A stretch of DNA of 64,000 nt from Shewanella sp. MTB7 (GCF_027571385.1 NZ_CP085636.1:1488001-1552000), one strand, 5' to 3'. Shown: positions 43,433-54,913, counted from the first letter of the stretch. Notes: a model not told the origin generated them from the sequence alone. Numbers and translations: made by a program.

Positions 43433-45064
43433 ATGATTTTAGGTTTATCCAGATGGTGGTCATTGATTGGCTACCTTATCGCCTCTGTGATCACGCTTCC
43501 ACTTGTCGCTATTCTTATTCAAGCCGCTCTTCCTGCAGAGTCTGTTTTCGGGCATCTTCTTAATACAGTACTGCCTACCTATATCAGCAATACCTTACTG
43601 TTGATGTTTTGGGTTTGTCTGGGGGCTATACTCATTGCAACACCTGCTGCATGGTTAGTGGCTAAATGTCACTTTCCGGGACGTGGTATTTTTCAATGGG
43701 CACTGCTGTTACCACTGGCTATGCCTGCTTATGTTGTGGCTTACGTCTATACGGATCTACTCGACTATGCAGGTCCAATTCAGAAGTCTTTACGTAGTTT
43801 CTTTGGTTGGCTAACCCCTCAAGATTACTATTTCCCCGAGGTTCGCAGCCTAGGTGGGGCTGCTATGATGTTGGCGCTAGTCCTATTTCCCTATATCTAT
43901 TTGTTAGCACGAACTGCATTTATGGAGCAGTCTTCGAGCTTGCAGCATGCTTCGAGAATCATGGGTTGTGGACCTTGGCTGAGTTTCTGGCGTCTGAGTC
44001 TACCGATGGCAAGGCCTGCATTAGCCGTTGGAGTGTCTTTAGTTGCAATGGAAACAGCGGCTGATTTTGCTACAGTAAGCTACTTTGCAGTGCCGACATT
44101 AACCACCGCTGTTTACGATACTTGGCTGGGCTACGGCAGCTTGTCTGCGGCGGCTAAACTCTCTGCAATTATGTTACTTGTTGTATTCTCCATGATAGGT
44201 TTTGAGCGATTTGCTCGAAGAAAACAACAACTATTTCAAAAACAAACCGGAGAAATCAAGAGTGTCTTGTATTCTCTTAAAGGAGTAAAAGCTTTTTTGG
44301 CAACGAGCTATTGCACATTTTTACTTGTTACAGCCTTTTTACTGCCCTTTATTATTTTACTTAACTATGCATGGCATTACTTTGATGAAAGCTGGCATGC
44401 AGAGTTTTGGGAGTTTAGTTTTAACAGCCTCTACATTTCGGTTATCGTCAGTATTATCGCTGCGTTAATCGGTATTGTACTGATGTTTATTTGCCGTGTT
44501 AGCCCCAGAAAAGCAGATCTTTTGCCCTCACGCCTATCCGCCACTGGTTATGCTCTGCCTGGAACAGTGCTAGCTATCGGTATTTTAGTTCCTCTAACGT
44601 ACCTCGATTTTGCCGTTAATGATCTTTATGAATATATGGGGCAGTTAGGCCCAGGGCTTATTTTTACAGGCAGTGTGTTCGTGCTTATTTTTGCCTTTAC
44701 GATCCGTTTTTCTGCAATTGCTATTGGCAGTGTGGAGAACAGCTATAAACGTATCTCACCTTCGTTGGATATGGTAACAATTACTATGGGGCTGAGTCCC
44801 GCGGCTCTACTTTGGCGAGTACACTTACCTCTGTTACGGAAGGGTATATTTGCGGGTATGTTGCTTGTTTTTATCGAGTGTATGAAGGAACTTCCAGCAG
44901 CGTTACTCTTACGTCCTGTAGGATTTGAAAATTTGGCTACGTATGTATTTCAGTTCGTTTCCGATGAACAGTTAGAACATGGAGCTTTGGCAGCGATAGT
45001 GATTGTTTTGGTCGGTTTAGTTCCTCTTATATTCCTTAATCGCTCGCTGGAGCAGCATGGATAG
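43433..45064 (+). CDS. fbpB: Fe(III) ABC transporter permease
   Basis: 543 aa, two fused permease halves with about 12 transmembrane helices. Each half has the EAA-type loop contacting the ATPase (first: RIMGCGPWLSFWRLSLPMAR; second: ITMGLSPAALLWRVHLPLLR). It transports iron across the inner membrane with FbpA and FbpC. Start at the ATG at 43433, not the TTG before it. A 177-bp gap separates it from fbpA. Confidence 0.9.
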   Translation: MILGLSRWWSLIGYLIASVITLPLVAILIQAALPAESVFGHLLNTVLPTYISNTLLLMFWVCLGAILIATPAAWLVAKCHFPGRGIFQWALLLPLAMPAYVVAYVYTDLLDYAGPIQKSLRSFFGWLTPQDYYFPEVRSLGGAAMMLALVLFPYIYLLARTAFMEQSSSLQHASRIMGCGPWLSFWRLSLPMARPALAVGVSLVAMETAADFATVSYFAVPTLTTAVYDTWLGYGSLSAAAKLSAIMLLVVFSMIGFERFARRKQQLFQKQTGEIKSVLYSLKGVKAFLATSYCTFLLVTAFLLPFIILLNYAWHYFDESWHAEFWEFSFNSLYISVIVSIIAALIGIVLMFICRVSPRKADLLPSRLSATGYALPGTVLAIGILVPLTYLDFAVNDLYEYMGQLGPGLIFTGSVFVLIFAFTIRFSAIAIGSVENSYKRISPSLDMVTITMGLSPAALLWRVHLPLLRKGIFAGMLLVFIECMKELPAALLLRPVGFENLATYVFQFVSDEQLEHGALAAIVIVLVGLVPLIFLNRSLEQHG

Positions 45065-45109
45065 ACTGGAGTTGAGCTCGATGGTTTATTTTTTTCGGAG
45101 CTGGTTTGC

Positions 45110-46138
45110 ATGTCGACATTAAGTATCAAAGGTGTTCATAGTGATTATCATGGACAACAAGTTCTGAAAGGGCTAGACCTCACGCTTAAGAAAGGTGAGA
45201 TTACCGCCTTACTGGGCCCTAGTGGCTGTGGGAAAACGACTCTTCTACGTGCTATAGCTGGATTACAACTACTCAGCAAGGGTGAGATAAGTATCAATAA
45301 GAGAGTGCTTTCCGGGCCTGATGTATTTGTGCCCAGTGAGCAACGTGGTGTAGGCATGATATTTCAAGATTATGCCTTATTTCCTCATTTGAATGTGGCC
45401 GACAATATACTCTTCGGAGTTAAGAGCACATCAAAGGGTAAACGTAAACAACGTCTTAATGAGATGCTTTCTTTAGTAAAACTTGATGGCTTAGATAAAC
45501 GTTTCCCCCATGAGCTTTCTGGGGGGCAGCAGCAGCGTGTTTCTATTGCACGTGCACTAGCATATGAGCCTGAACTTTTGTTACTTGATGAACCTTTTTC
45601 AAATATCGATGCTAAGGTACGTGGTGAGATGATGTTGGAGATCCGCACTATCTTAAAAGAGAGTAATGTTAGCGCTGTCTTTGTTACTCACAGTAAAGAT
45701 GAAGCCTTTGTTTTTGCCGATAAGCTTGCCCTGTTTAAAGAGGGCCAAATAGTACAATACGGTACGGCAGAGGAGTTATACCGCTCACCTAATGACAGGT
45801 ATGTTGCTGATTTTTTAGGACTGAGTAACTACCTACCCGCTGTTGTTAGTAGCGCTTCTAGTATTGAGACCCCATTGGGAAGCTTCACTAGTACTTCAAG
45901 GTTACCTTACCCTGTTAGTTACCAAGGAGAAGTGATGCTAAGGCCCCAACAGTTTGAGATGATAGCGAATGAAACTGGGGACGGGGTTATCATTGAACGA
46001 CGTTTCTTAGGGAGTAGTTGTCATTATCAGGTCAAGGTTGCTGGATCATGTTACCAAGTTACTAGCCTGTATGAGCAATTTGTACCCGGCCAACGAGTTT
46101 CACTTATAATATCGGTGCATTCTTTCGTTATTTTTTGA
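45110..46138 (+). CDS. fbpC: Fe(III) ABC transporter ATPase
   Basis: 342 aa. Walker A LLGPSGCGKTT, Q-loop FQDYALFPH, signature HELSGGQQQR, Walker B LLLLDEPFSNID and H-loop FVTHSKDEAF. The C-terminal ~100 residues look like the regulatory TOBE-type domain (VMLRPQQFEM, VSLIISVHS) of FbpC/PotA-like ATPases. Powers import by FbpB. It is separated from fbpB by 45 bp; the whole cluster is probably one operon. Confidence 0.9.
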   Translation: MSTLSIKGVHSDYHGQQVLKGLDLTLKKGEITALLGPSGCGKTTLLRAIAGLQLLSKGEISINKRVLSGPDVFVPSEQRGVGMIFQDYALFPHLNVADNILFGVKSTSKGKRKQRLNEMLSLVKLDGLDKRFPHELSGGQQQRVSIARALAYEPELLLLDEPFSNIDAKVRGEMMLEIRTILKESNVSAVFVTHSKDEAFVFADKLALFKEGQIVQYGTAEELYRSPNDRYVADFLGLSNYLPAVVSSASSIETPLGSFTSTSRLPYPVSYQGEVMLRPQQFEMIANETGDGVIIERRFLGSSCHYQVKVAGSCYQVTSLYEQFVPGQRVSLIISVHSFVIF

Positions 46139-46293
46139 TAGTTCAATCCTTTCAGGAATGGCATGCTAATTTAAGTCGATAATAAATGTATGAATTTTAA
46201 TGACATTAATTGTGCGTTAGTTAATATCATTAAAATCTAAAATTATTGATAATACTGCCGATAATGAATTAATGTTAAGAAGGCGGTTAGGAT

Positions 46294-47229
46294 ATGGGTG
46301 ATCAGTTTATGCCTCGTGAACAGTTAGGCGTGTGTGCTGAAGGTAATTTACACAGTGTGTATTTAATGTTTAATGCTAATGATGGTGTTGAATCACAATT
46401 ACGACCTTGTTTGGCGAATGTGGCTCAGTATATTCATGAGCTTAGCGATCAATATGCAGATAGTGCTTTTAATGGGTTCATTGCTATCGGGGCTAACTAT
46501 TGGGATAACCTATATTCAGCTGCTCGTCCTGCACAGTTAAGACCATTTCCGGCGAAACGTGCTGGTAATCGTGATATGCCAGCTTTAGAGTATGATCTTT
46601 TTGTGCATATTCGTTGTGACCGTTTAGATACATTGCATCTAGTTGCTAACGAAGTATGTCAAATGTTTGAGGGATTAGTTGAATTAGTCGATGAGGAGCG
46701 AGGTTTTCGCTTTATGGATAATCGAGATTTAACTGGTTTTGTTGATGGCACAGAGAACCCTAGAGGACGAAACCGGCAAGAGGTGGCGTTAGTGGGTGAC
46801 GAAGATATAGGATTTAAGTCTGGTAGTTATGTTCATGTGCAAAAATTTGCTCACAATCTGAGTAAATGGCATAAGCTGCCACAGAAGAAGCAAGAAGATA
46901 TCATCGGTCGAACTAAGCACGATAATATTGAGTACGCATCTGCTGACAAACCCTTAACCAGTCATATTAAGCGTGTAAATCTTAAAGATGCTCAAGGTAA
47001 CTCGATGGAGATTTTGAGACAGAGTATGCCTTATGGCTCAGTAAAAGAGCAGGGGCTTATGTTTATTTCGAATTGTCGTAATTCAGAACACTTTGAACAG
47101 ATGCTTCATAGTATGGTGCATGGTGATGAAGAAGGGAATCATGACCACCTGCTTCATTTTACTCAAGCATTAACAGGCTCATCTTTCTTCGCGCCTTCGT
47201 TAGATTTTATGGAAAAAGCCGCAAATTAA
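46294..47229 (+). CDS. DyP-type heme peroxidase
   Basis: 311 aa, no signal peptide. The DyP signature GFVDGTENP with the catalytic Asp, the axial His in SHIKRVN and the distal Arg in this region are recognisable. The family oxidises dyes, phenols and porphyrin-type substrates with hydrogen peroxide. Placement after an iron transporter fits a heme- or iron-related role, and this order is familiar from Shewanella. AAGGCGG-type site before the ATG. Confidence 0.87.
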   Translation: MGDQFMPREQLGVCAEGNLHSVYLMFNANDGVESQLRPCLANVAQYIHELSDQYADSAFNGFIAIGANYWDNLYSAARPAQLRPFPAKRAGNRDMPALEYDLFVHIRCDRLDTLHLVANEVCQMFEGLVELVDEERGFRFMDNRDLTGFVDGTENPRGRNRQEVALVGDEDIGFKSGSYVHVQKFAHNLSKWHKLPQKKQEDIIGRTKHDNIEYASADKPLTSHIKRVNLKDAQGNSMEILRQSMPYGSVKEQGLMFISNCRNSEHFEQMLHSMVHGDEEGNHDHLLHFTQALTGSSFFAPSLDFMEKAAN

Positions 47230-47255
47230 TCGAATGTTTTTGTTTCTTTCCATAC

Positions 47256-47286
47256 AAAAACGCACCTTTAAAGGTGCGTTTTTTGT
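47256..47286 (+). terminator. Terminator after the DyP gene
   Basis: AAAACGCACC-TTTA-AAGGTGCGTTTTTTG: strong stem with a T-run on the plus strand; the A-run on the left makes it usable on the other strand too, though argR ends about 90 bp away. Confidence 0.88.
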
Positions 47287-47377
47287 TTTATAGCTATTGC
47301 TTCAATGAAGGGTAAGATAGTTTATGAGGTCTACCAACTTTGTTTAAGCGCCTAGATTATACCAATGAGTATTAGAC

Positions 47378-47848
47378 TTAGCTGGAAAAGTTAAATAGAG
47401 ATTTAACTGTTGCTAAGGTTTTACCAATCTCTTGGATATTAGATGGGGTGATGAAAATAGTATCATCACCTGCAATAGTACCGAGGATACCTTCAGGTTT
47501 ACCTATTGAGTCAAGTAGACGTGCGATCAGCTGAGCAGCTCCAGGGCTAGTTCTTACCACGATCATAGTTTGGTTATGATCAACATCTAATACCAGATTT
47601 TTGAGTGGACTACCTGCCGTAGGTACACCGAGCTCTGCAGGAAGGCAGTAAACCATCTCTTGCTTTGCATTTCGGGTGCGAACAGCCCCAAACTTGCTGA
47701 GCATTCTAGATACTTTAGATTGGTTAATATTGCTATAGCCTTCAGCTTGAAGCGCGAGAACAATTTCACTCTGAGAACCGAATCGCTCCTCTTTCAAAAT
47801 TGATTTAAATGTTTTTACGAGTTCGTCTTGAGATCTATTTGCTTGCAT
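47378..47848 (-). CDS. argR: Arginine repressor ArgR
   Basis: 156 aa, full length. Winged helix N-terminus ([35 protein letters not shown]) and C-terminal hexamerisation/arginine-binding part with [11 protein letters not shown]. It represses arginine biosynthesis genes and probably its own. Divergent from mdh over a 391-bp region that contains an ARG-box-like site. Confidence 0.95.
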   Translation of the reverse strand: MQANRSQDELVKTFKSILKEERFGSQSEIVLALQAEGYSNINQSKVSRMLSKFGAVRTRNAKQEMVYCLPAELGVPTAGSPLKNLVLDVDHNQTMIVVRTSPGAAQLIARLLDSIGKPEGILGTIAGDDTIFITPSNIQEIGKTLATVKSLFNFSS

Positions 47849-48239
47849 AATTTATTATTCTATATTCAAAAAACTTAATCATTTTGAATATTGTAGCTGT
47901 TTTTGTCAACAACTACTCGACTTATGTGAATAAGAATGCATTATCAACTTAAAAAGACTGTTGTGGTGAAGGTATGTGATGCTGGATATATAGCTAAACT
48001 ATTTGAGAATCCCCACTGAATCCTGCATTACCAAGTAGCTCGATATAGATGATTCAAGGGGGAAATGTTAATTTCAAGCTTGAAATGCTGAGCTTTTAGA
48101 CTATTTATTAAGCATGAAGACAATAATAACCTAACCAAGACTAAGGGATAATTGAACTTTCTCTGTGATTACAGTAATGTTGCTGCATCTGTAAAATGGA
48201 TTTATGTCACAAAACACCTAAGAAATGACGGAGATAACT
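47849..48239. promoter_or_regulatory. argR-mdh divergent intergenic region with ARG box
   Basis: An ARG-box-like sequence TGTGAATAAGAATGCATT lies at 47925-47942 (consensus TNTGAATWWWWATTCANW, two differences), with a half-site TTTGAATATT nearby at 47882. The rest has no gene. The mdh promoter must lie in the right part. Confidence 0.6.
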
Positions 48240-49175
48240 ATGAAAGTTGCTGTACTTGGTGCCGCTGGTGGTATTGGTCAAGCTCTTGCCTTACTACTAA
48301 AAACGCAATTGCCTGCTGACTCAAAACTATCACTATATGATATCGCTCCTGTAACACCTGGTGTTGCCGTTGACCTTAGTCATATTCCGACAGCTGTAGA
48401 AGTTAAAGGTTTTGCTGGTCAAGATCCTTCATCAGCACTTGAAGGTGCGGATGTTGTTTTGATCTCGGCTGGTGTAGCTCGAAAGCCAGGAATGGATCGT
48501 TCAGATTTATTCAATATTAATGCCGGAATCGTTAGAAACTTAGTTGAAAAGTGTGCCGCGACTTGTCCAAATGCCTTAATTGGAATTATTACTAATCCAG
48601 TTAACACGACAGTGGCAATTGCAGCTGAAGTGCTGAAAGCTGCGGGTGTGTACGATAAGAATCGTTTGTTCGGAATTACAACACTTGATGTTATTCGTTC
48701 TGAGACTTTTGTTGCTGAAGCTAAAGGTCTGAATGTCGCAGATGTCACTGTTAATGTTATCGGTGGACACAGTGGGGTGACTATTCTTCCACTTCTTTCT
48801 CAAATAGAAGGAGTGAGTTTCACTGATGAAGAAGTGGCGACGTTGACGACACGTATTCAAAATGCAGGTACTGAAGTTGTTGAAGCTAAAGCCGGTGGCG
48901 GTAGTGCAACACTTTCTATGGGTCAGGCTGCTTGTCGCTTTGGTCTAGCGCTTGTACGTGGTCTTCAAGGTGAAGAAAATGTGATTGAGTGTGCCTATGT
49001 TGATGGTGGTAGTGAGCATGCTGAATTTTTCGCACAGCCAATCTTACTGGGTAAGAAAGGCGTAGAAAAAGTACTAGCTTATGGTGACGTGAGTGAGTTC
49101 GAAGCAAATGCTCGTGATGCGATGCTAGATACGCTTAAAGCTGACATTAAGCTTGGTGTCGAGTTTGTTAAGTAA
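48240..49175 (+). CDS. mdh: Malate dehydrogenase
   Basis: 311 aa from the ATG at 48240 with GGAG 6 nt upstream (an ATG five codons earlier lacks this). NAD-binding [14 protein letters not shown], substrate Arg residues in [10 protein letters not shown], and the catalytic His in [10 protein letters not shown]. It interconverts malate and oxaloacetate in the TCA cycle. Standard length for the enterobacterial-type enzyme; a strong terminator follows. Confidence 0.97.
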   Translation: MKVAVLGAAGGIGQALALLLKTQLPADSKLSLYDIAPVTPGVAVDLSHIPTAVEVKGFAGQDPSSALEGADVVLISAGVARKPGMDRSDLFNINAGIVRNLVEKCAATCPNALIGIITNPVNTTVAIAAEVLKAAGVYDKNRLFGITTLDVIRSETFVAEAKGLNVADVTVNVIGGHSGVTILPLLSQIEGVSFTDEEVATLTTRIQNAGTEVVEAKAGGGSATLSMGQAACRFGLALVRGLQGEENVIECAYVDGGSEHAEFFAQPILLGKKGVEKVLAYGDVSEFEANARDAMLDTLKADIKLGVEFVK

Positions 49176-49202
49176 TTATTGTCTGATTCAAATCTGACAA
49201 AT

Positions 49203-49229
49203 AAAAAGGAGCCTGTCGGCTCCTTTTTT
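49203..49229 (+). terminator. Terminator after mdh
   Basis: AAAAAGGAGCC-TGTC-GGCTCCTTTTTT: an 11-bp stem with T-run, 27 bp after the mdh stop. Confidence 0.93.
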
Positions 49230-49230
49230 G

Positions 49231-49440
49231 TACATGGATGTACTTATCCCCGATCGCATGGATAGCGATTGAGGGGATTTGTACATGGCAGGAGGTGTTC
49301 CTTCATCTCTGTGCATTCCTATCATTCCTGATAGTCAGAGTACTTGTCCCCGATCGCATGACACCTGAAATGTTCCCTACATTTCTTGGCATTCCCTACA
49401 TCCTGTACGTCAAAGCGATTGAGGGGATTTGTGTTTGATA
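49231..49440. repeat. Two degenerate copies of a stem-loop repeat
   Basis: Two blocks share TCCCCGATCGCATG on the left and AGCGATTGAGGGGATTTG on the right, so each can fold CCCC/GGGG and ATCGC/GCGAT into a stem. The first is compact (49245-49286); the second is longer (49347-49436) because of an inserted middle part. Small TACATGGATGTAC dyad at the start. This is the look of a REP-type intergenic repeat. Confidence 0.7.
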
Positions 49441-49452
49441 ACCGATGTAAAA

Positions 49453-50424
49453 TTAATGGTTGCGAGCTACAGCTATTTTAGCGAGAGAAATTAGCGCTTG
49501 CTTGTAATCACTCTCCGGCAGTATAGAAAGCGCCTCTATGGCTTTATCTGACTCTTCTTGAGCACGTTTAAAAGTGTATTCAAGTGCGCCACAATCTTCG
49601 AGGGCTGCTAATATAGGTTCAATACTGTCTGTACCATCACCTTTTTCGATAGCGGTACGTATAAGAAGCTTTTGAGCATCCGAACCGTGAGAAATTGCAT
49701 AGATAAGGGGGAGGGTCGGTTTACCTTCTGCGAGATCGTCACCTATGTTCTTACCTAGTTCTTCAGTGTCAGCGGTATAATCAAGCAGATCATCGGTCAG
49801 TTGAAAAGCTGTTCCTAAATACTTTCCATAAGCGGCTAAAGCAGCTTGAATCTCGTTAGAGCTATTGGCGAGGACTCCGGCTAAACGGGTTGCTGCTTCA
49901 AAAAGCTTGGCCGTTTTACAGTAGATCACTCTCATATAGCTTTCTTCAGTTGTATTTGGGTCATTACAGTTCATTAACTGTAAAACTTCACCTTCTGCTA
50001 ATACATTAGTCGCATCGGCAAGTACTTCAAGGATCTCCATGCTACCTAGCTCGGTCATCATCTGAAATGAGCGGGTGTAAAGAAAATCACCGACTAAAAC
50101 ACTTGCACTGTTTCCGAAAAGGGCATTCGCCGTTTCTCTGCCACGGCGTAAAAGGGATTCATCGACAACATCATCATGAAGTAAGGAGGCGGTGTGGATA
50201 AACTCAATAATAGCTGCAAGTTTAAGGTGAGCTTCACCTTCATAATTAACAGCTCGTGCAGCTAAAATTGATAGAAGGGGGCGCATACGCTTGCCGCCGC
50301 CATTAATAATGTAGAAGCCCAATTGATTAATCAGGGCTACATCAGATTCTAGTTGTTTGTATATTAGCTTATTAACATTGTTCATGTCGTTGTCGGCTAA
50401 CTGACGAATGGCGTTCAAATCCAT
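49453..50424 (-). CDS. ispB: Octaprenyl diphosphate synthase
   Basis: 323 aa. First Asp-rich motif LLHDDVVDES and second FQLTDDLLDYT, the two magnesium-binding sites of trans-prenyltransferases, with GGGKRMRPL at the substrate site. It makes the C40 side chain of ubiquinone and menaquinone. Divergent from rplU, as in E. coli and Shewanella. Confidence 0.95.
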   Translation of the reverse strand: MDLNAIRQLADNDMNNVNKLIYKQLESDVALINQLGFYIINGGGKRMRPLLSILAARAVNYEGEAHLKLAAIIEFIHTASLLHDDVVDESLLRRGRETANALFGNSASVLVGDFLYTRSFQMMTELGSMEILEVLADATNVLAEGEVLQLMNCNDPNTTEESYMRVIYCKTAKLFEAATRLAGVLANSSNEIQAALAAYGKYLGTAFQLTDDLLDYTADTEELGKNIGDDLAEGKPTLPLIYAISHGSDAQKLLIRTAIEKGDGTDSIEPILAALEDCGALEYTFKRAQEESDKAIEALSILPESDYKQALISLAKIAVARNH

Positions 50425-50697
50425 AGAAAGGCTCTGGTTAATGGGGGAGTCATATAATCGGCGCCCCGCTTATGGTTTAAATGTTATAATGTTGAGATTC
50501 TACCTAAAAATAAGCGTTAAGGCATCACTAGAAGCTGATACTGGGAGTAATTCCGTTCTTTTTTTATTCTTATTGAATTAGGGCTTGTCAGCTTAGAGTT
50601 CTTAGCGTAAACTCCGCGACCATTGTCATTAAAGCTTTTATACACCCCTGCCTCATCAAATGAGCCGGGTGATAGAAAAAATCGGAGTGAAATAGCT

Positions 50698-51009
50698 ATG
50701 TACGCTGTTTTTCAAAGTGGTGGAAAGCAACATCGTGTTGCTGAAGGCCATACTGTTCGTCTAGAGAAATTAGAAGTCGCTACAGGCGAAACTGTTGAGT
50801 TTGACCAAGTTCTTTTGGTTGCTGACGGTGAGACTGTTCATGTTGGTGCACCTTTAGTTGAAGGTGGCAAGGTTGTTGCTACAGTAGTTAGCCACGGCCG
50901 TGCTGATAAAGTGACTATTGTTAAGTTTCGTCGTCGTAAGCACCACGATAAAAAAATGGGCCACCGTCAGTGGTTTACCGAAGTTAAAATTACAGCTATC
51001 AACGCTTAA
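50698..51009 (+). CDS. rplU: 50S ribosomal protein L21
   Basis: 103 aa from the ATG at 50698 ([17 protein letters not shown]), with GGAG 10-12 nt upstream. The open frame extends to 50623 but the family begins at [24 protein letters not shown] is the highly conserved rRNA-binding end. First gene of the rplU-rpmA pair; the ~270-bp leader before it may hold a promoter or a regulatory structure, which I cannot identify. Confidence 0.97.
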   Translation: MYAVFQSGGKQHRVAEGHTVRLEKLEVATGETVEFDQVLLVADGETVHVGAPLVEGGKVVATVVSHGRADKVTIVKFRRRKHHDKKMGHRQWFTEVKITAINA

Positions 51010-51022
51010 TTAGGAGTTATAA

Positions 51023-51280
<258 letters not shown>

Positions 51281-51308
51281 TCATTAGCTCACGCTAAGAT
51301 TGCTTGTT

Positions 51309-51338
51309 AAAGCCCCGCCTTTGGTGGGGCTTTATTGT
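51309..51338 (+). terminator. Terminator after rpmA
   Basis: AAAGCCCCGCC-TTT-GGTGGGGCTTT followed by a short T-containing tail; a G-T-tolerant 11-bp stem. obg has its own downstream start region. Confidence 0.87.
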
Positions 51339-51381
51339 TTATGGTAAAAATTTTGGCTACATGAATCACAAAGAAGTATAA

Positions 51382-52581
<1,200 letters not shown>

Positions 52582-52630
52582 TTTTGACTATCTTATCTAT
52601 AGTTAATGAGATATTTTTTTTGAGACTAGA

Positions 52631-53392
52631 GTGTACGCAGATACTCAAAATGATATAACTCGGCAAGTTGTCCGAGTGGCTCAACTATTGTTGGCCTATG
52701 GCGCTGAATCTGAGCTTGTCGAAGAGATAAGCCAGCGCCTTGGCTATGCTTTAGGATTAGCCAGCGTAGAAATTTCCATCTCCTCAAATTCTCTTGTGTT
52801 AACCAGTTTAGTTCATGGACGCTGTATTACTACCACACGTAGAATTCGTGAACATGGTATTAATATGGCGATTATTTGTGAATTGCAGCGGATCTGTTTA
52901 CTCACAGAGAAAGGCCTATATGGTATCAATGAGGTGAGAAAGCGAGTTTCACGTATCGAGCCTAGAACTTACCCAAAACGTTATTTAGTGCCTATGATTG
53001 GTCTATCCTGTGCCAGTTTCTGCCATCTGTTTGGTGGTGATATTACGGCTTGTATTATTACTTTCATTGCCTCTTCCGTCGGCATGTTTGTCAGAGTTTC
53101 TATCGCTAAATACCATTTTAACCTATTGCTTAATTTTGCCATCACGGCTTTCGTGATCACGTTAATTGCCCAACTGGGTTATCATTTTGATTTAACGGAT
53201 ACGCCTAAATTACCGATGGCCGCGAGTGTGTTGATGTTAGTGCCCGGGTTTCCTATGATAAATGCCATTTCAGATATGGTGAAAGGGCATTTGAATGTTG
53301 GGATTTCCCGTTGGGGCCATGCGACTTTACTCACCATATCTTCAGTGATAGGTATCACCATTTCAATGCAGTTAGGTGGGCTTCTTCTATGA
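52631..53392 (+). CDS. yjjP: YjjP-type exporter subunit (ThrE family, N-terminal part)
   Basis: 253 aa from a GTG. Residues ~10-110 are a soluble domain (LLLAYGAESELVEEISQRLG), then about five transmembrane helices. Resembles the DUF1212 half of ThrE-type exporters; in E. coli YjjP pairs with YjjB to export succinate. The stop overlaps the ATG of the partner gene (ATGA), so the two are translated together. Confidence 0.82.
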   Translation: MYADTQNDITRQVVRVAQLLLAYGAESELVEEISQRLGYALGLASVEISISSNSLVLTSLVHGRCITTTRRIREHGINMAIICELQRICLLTEKGLYGINEVRKRVSRIEPRTYPKRYLVPMIGLSCASFCHLFGGDITACIITFIASSVGMFVRVSIAKYHFNLLLNFAITAFVITLIAQLGYHFDLTDTPKLPMAASVLMLVPGFPMINAISDMVKGHLNVGISRWGHATLLTISSVIGITISMQLGGLLL

Positions 53393-53859
53393 TTGAACTC
53401 ATTATTAAATTGCTTCATGATGCATTTTTTTCAGCCATACCGGCAGTTGGTTTTGCCATGGTGTTTAATGTACCCAAGCGTTTTTTGCCCTATTGTGCAA
53501 TAGCGGGTGCTTTGGGACATAGCAGTAGAACTTTGCTGTTACATTTTAGCTTACCAATCGAGTGGGCAACATTTATCGCAGCTGCGCTGGTTGGTTTGGT
53601 GACTATCGGTTTTGCAAAGCGCCATCTGGCCCCACCATTGATGTATGCTGTAGCGGCAATAATCCCAATGATTCCTGGCACCTATGCTTTTAATACTGTA
53701 ATAGCTCTGGTACAGCTAACTGCTCAGTCAGAGGTCACTCCTGAACTTACCTCTGCCGTGATCAGTAATGGTTTAAAGACCGTATTTTTATTAGGGGCGT
53801 TATCGGTAGGACTTGCAATGCCGAGTCTGCTCTACTTTAGAACACGGCCTGTGATATAG
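53389..53859 (+). CDS. yjjB: YjjB-type exporter subunit (ThrE family, C-terminal part)
   Basis: 156 aa from the ATG at 53389, overlapping the yjjP stop by 4 bp; the longer frame from 53311 only overlaps yjjP. Four or five transmembrane helices with IPMIPGTYAFNTVIALV, the DUF3815 signature-like stretch. Together with YjjP it forms a bipartite small-acid exporter; the substrate here is not proven. Confidence 0.82.
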   Translation: MIELIIKLLHDAFFSAIPAVGFAMVFNVPKRFLPYCAIAGALGHSSRTLLLHFSLPIEWATFIAAALVGLVTIGFAKRHLAPPLMYAVAAIIPMIPGTYAFNTVIALVQLTAQSEVTPELTSAVISNGLKTVFLLGALSVGLAMPSLLYFRTRPVI

Positions 53860-53940
53860 CTAAATTAGCACTGAACGTTTAGGGCTCTATTGGCAACCGT
53901 TTGGACATAGATAAACCTATAATAAATTCTCGGAGATAGA

Positions 53941-54423
53941 ATGAAAATAGCCTTAATAGCTGCGATGGCAAATAATCGTGTCATCGGTAAAGATAATCAA
54001 ATGCCATGGCATCTTCCCGAGGATCTTCGTCATTTTAAAGTGATGACATTAGGTAAGCCTATCGTGATGGGACGGAAGACCTTCGACTCTATCGGTAGAC
54101 CACTTCCTGGGCGGCATAATATTGTGATTAGTCGCCAAGAGGAGTTGGCTATTGAAGGGACGACTTGCGTTACCTCTTTTGAAGCTGCAATGGAAGCCGC
54201 AGGTGATATTGAAGAATTAGTGGTCATCGGTGGAGGACAACTCTATAGGACTACACTAGCGCTGGCTGATAAGCTGTACTTGACTGAGATTAACCTTAAT
54301 GTCGATGGTGACACATATTTTCCAGAGTGGGATGACGGAACATGGTTAAAAGTTGGATCAAAAAGTGCTATAAGTGATAAAGGTTTGGGGTATCGCTTTA
54401 TAGAGTTGGTAAAAAAATGTTAA
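53941..54423 (+). CDS. folA: Dihydrofolate reductase
   Basis: 160 aa. N-terminus MKIALIAAMANNRVIGKDNQ, WHLPEDLRHFK with the catalytic acidic residue, KPIVMGRKTFDSIG and VIGGGQLYR are those of DHFR. Reduces dihydrofolate with NADPH. GGAG precedes the ATG. Convergent chromosomal neighbours to the left are unrelated. Confidence 0.96.
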   Translation: MKIALIAAMANNRVIGKDNQMPWHLPEDLRHFKVMTLGKPIVMGRKTFDSIGRPLPGRHNIVISRQEELAIEGTTCVTSFEAAMEAAGDIEELVVIGGGQLYRTTLALADKLYLTEINLNVDGDTYFPEWDDGTWLKVGSKSAISDKGLGYRFIELVKKC

Positions 54424-54526
54424 GTTATAGTGCTTGCTACATTATTGAGTAGTAAGTGCGGCTTAAACCTTACTGGTACTCCGCAAATAAACATAAAAAA
54501 ATTATTAAATTTTAAAGGAGTATCCT

Positions 54527-54913
54527 ATGCGCCTGTTGCCTATAACGATAGCTGCAGTTATTGCACTTTCTAGCTATACGCTTCCCGCCCATGCCGAGTA
54601 TCCATTAGCGTCCTCTATCTGTCAGTATGTTCAAACTAATGATAAGAATAGATTACGAAAAAAACTTAAAGAGACCCGTATAAAGATACGAAATATATAT
54701 GCTGATATTTCTTGTAACGGTTATAGTTTACTGCGTTTTGCATTTAAAAGTGGCTCAGATGAGATTGGAACCTATATTGCTAAGCGTTTACCGGTTTCTA
54801 AGTTGAATGCTGCTGAAGCCGATGGCAATGACATTAGCGCTTGGGTTGAAGCGAACGGACATAGTGACAGCGCAATTAATGTCGCAATTCAAGCGCGTAT
54901 ATCTGGTGGTTAG
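54527..54913 (+). CDS. Exported DUF3718-type protein
   Basis: 128 aa. Signal peptide 1-23 (ITIAAVIALSSYTLPAHA), then a domain with CQYVQTNDKNRLRKKLKETR, ISCNGYSLLRFAFKSGSDE, which I recognise as the DUF3718 pattern common in Shewanella. The two Cys could form a disulfide in the periplasm. Function unknown. AAGGAG 6 nt before the ATG. Confidence 0.72.
   Translation: MRLLPITIAAVIALSSYTLPAHAEYPLASSICQYVQTNDKNRLRKKLKETRIKIRNIYADISCNGYSLLRFAFKSGSDEIGTYIAKRLPVSKLNAAEADGNDISAWVEANGHSDSAINVAIQARISGG

Noticed and set aside
49238..49438. A 66-codon open frame after mdh.
   Set aside because: It lies entirely inside the stem-loop repeats and terminator; no ribosome site and no protein-like composition.
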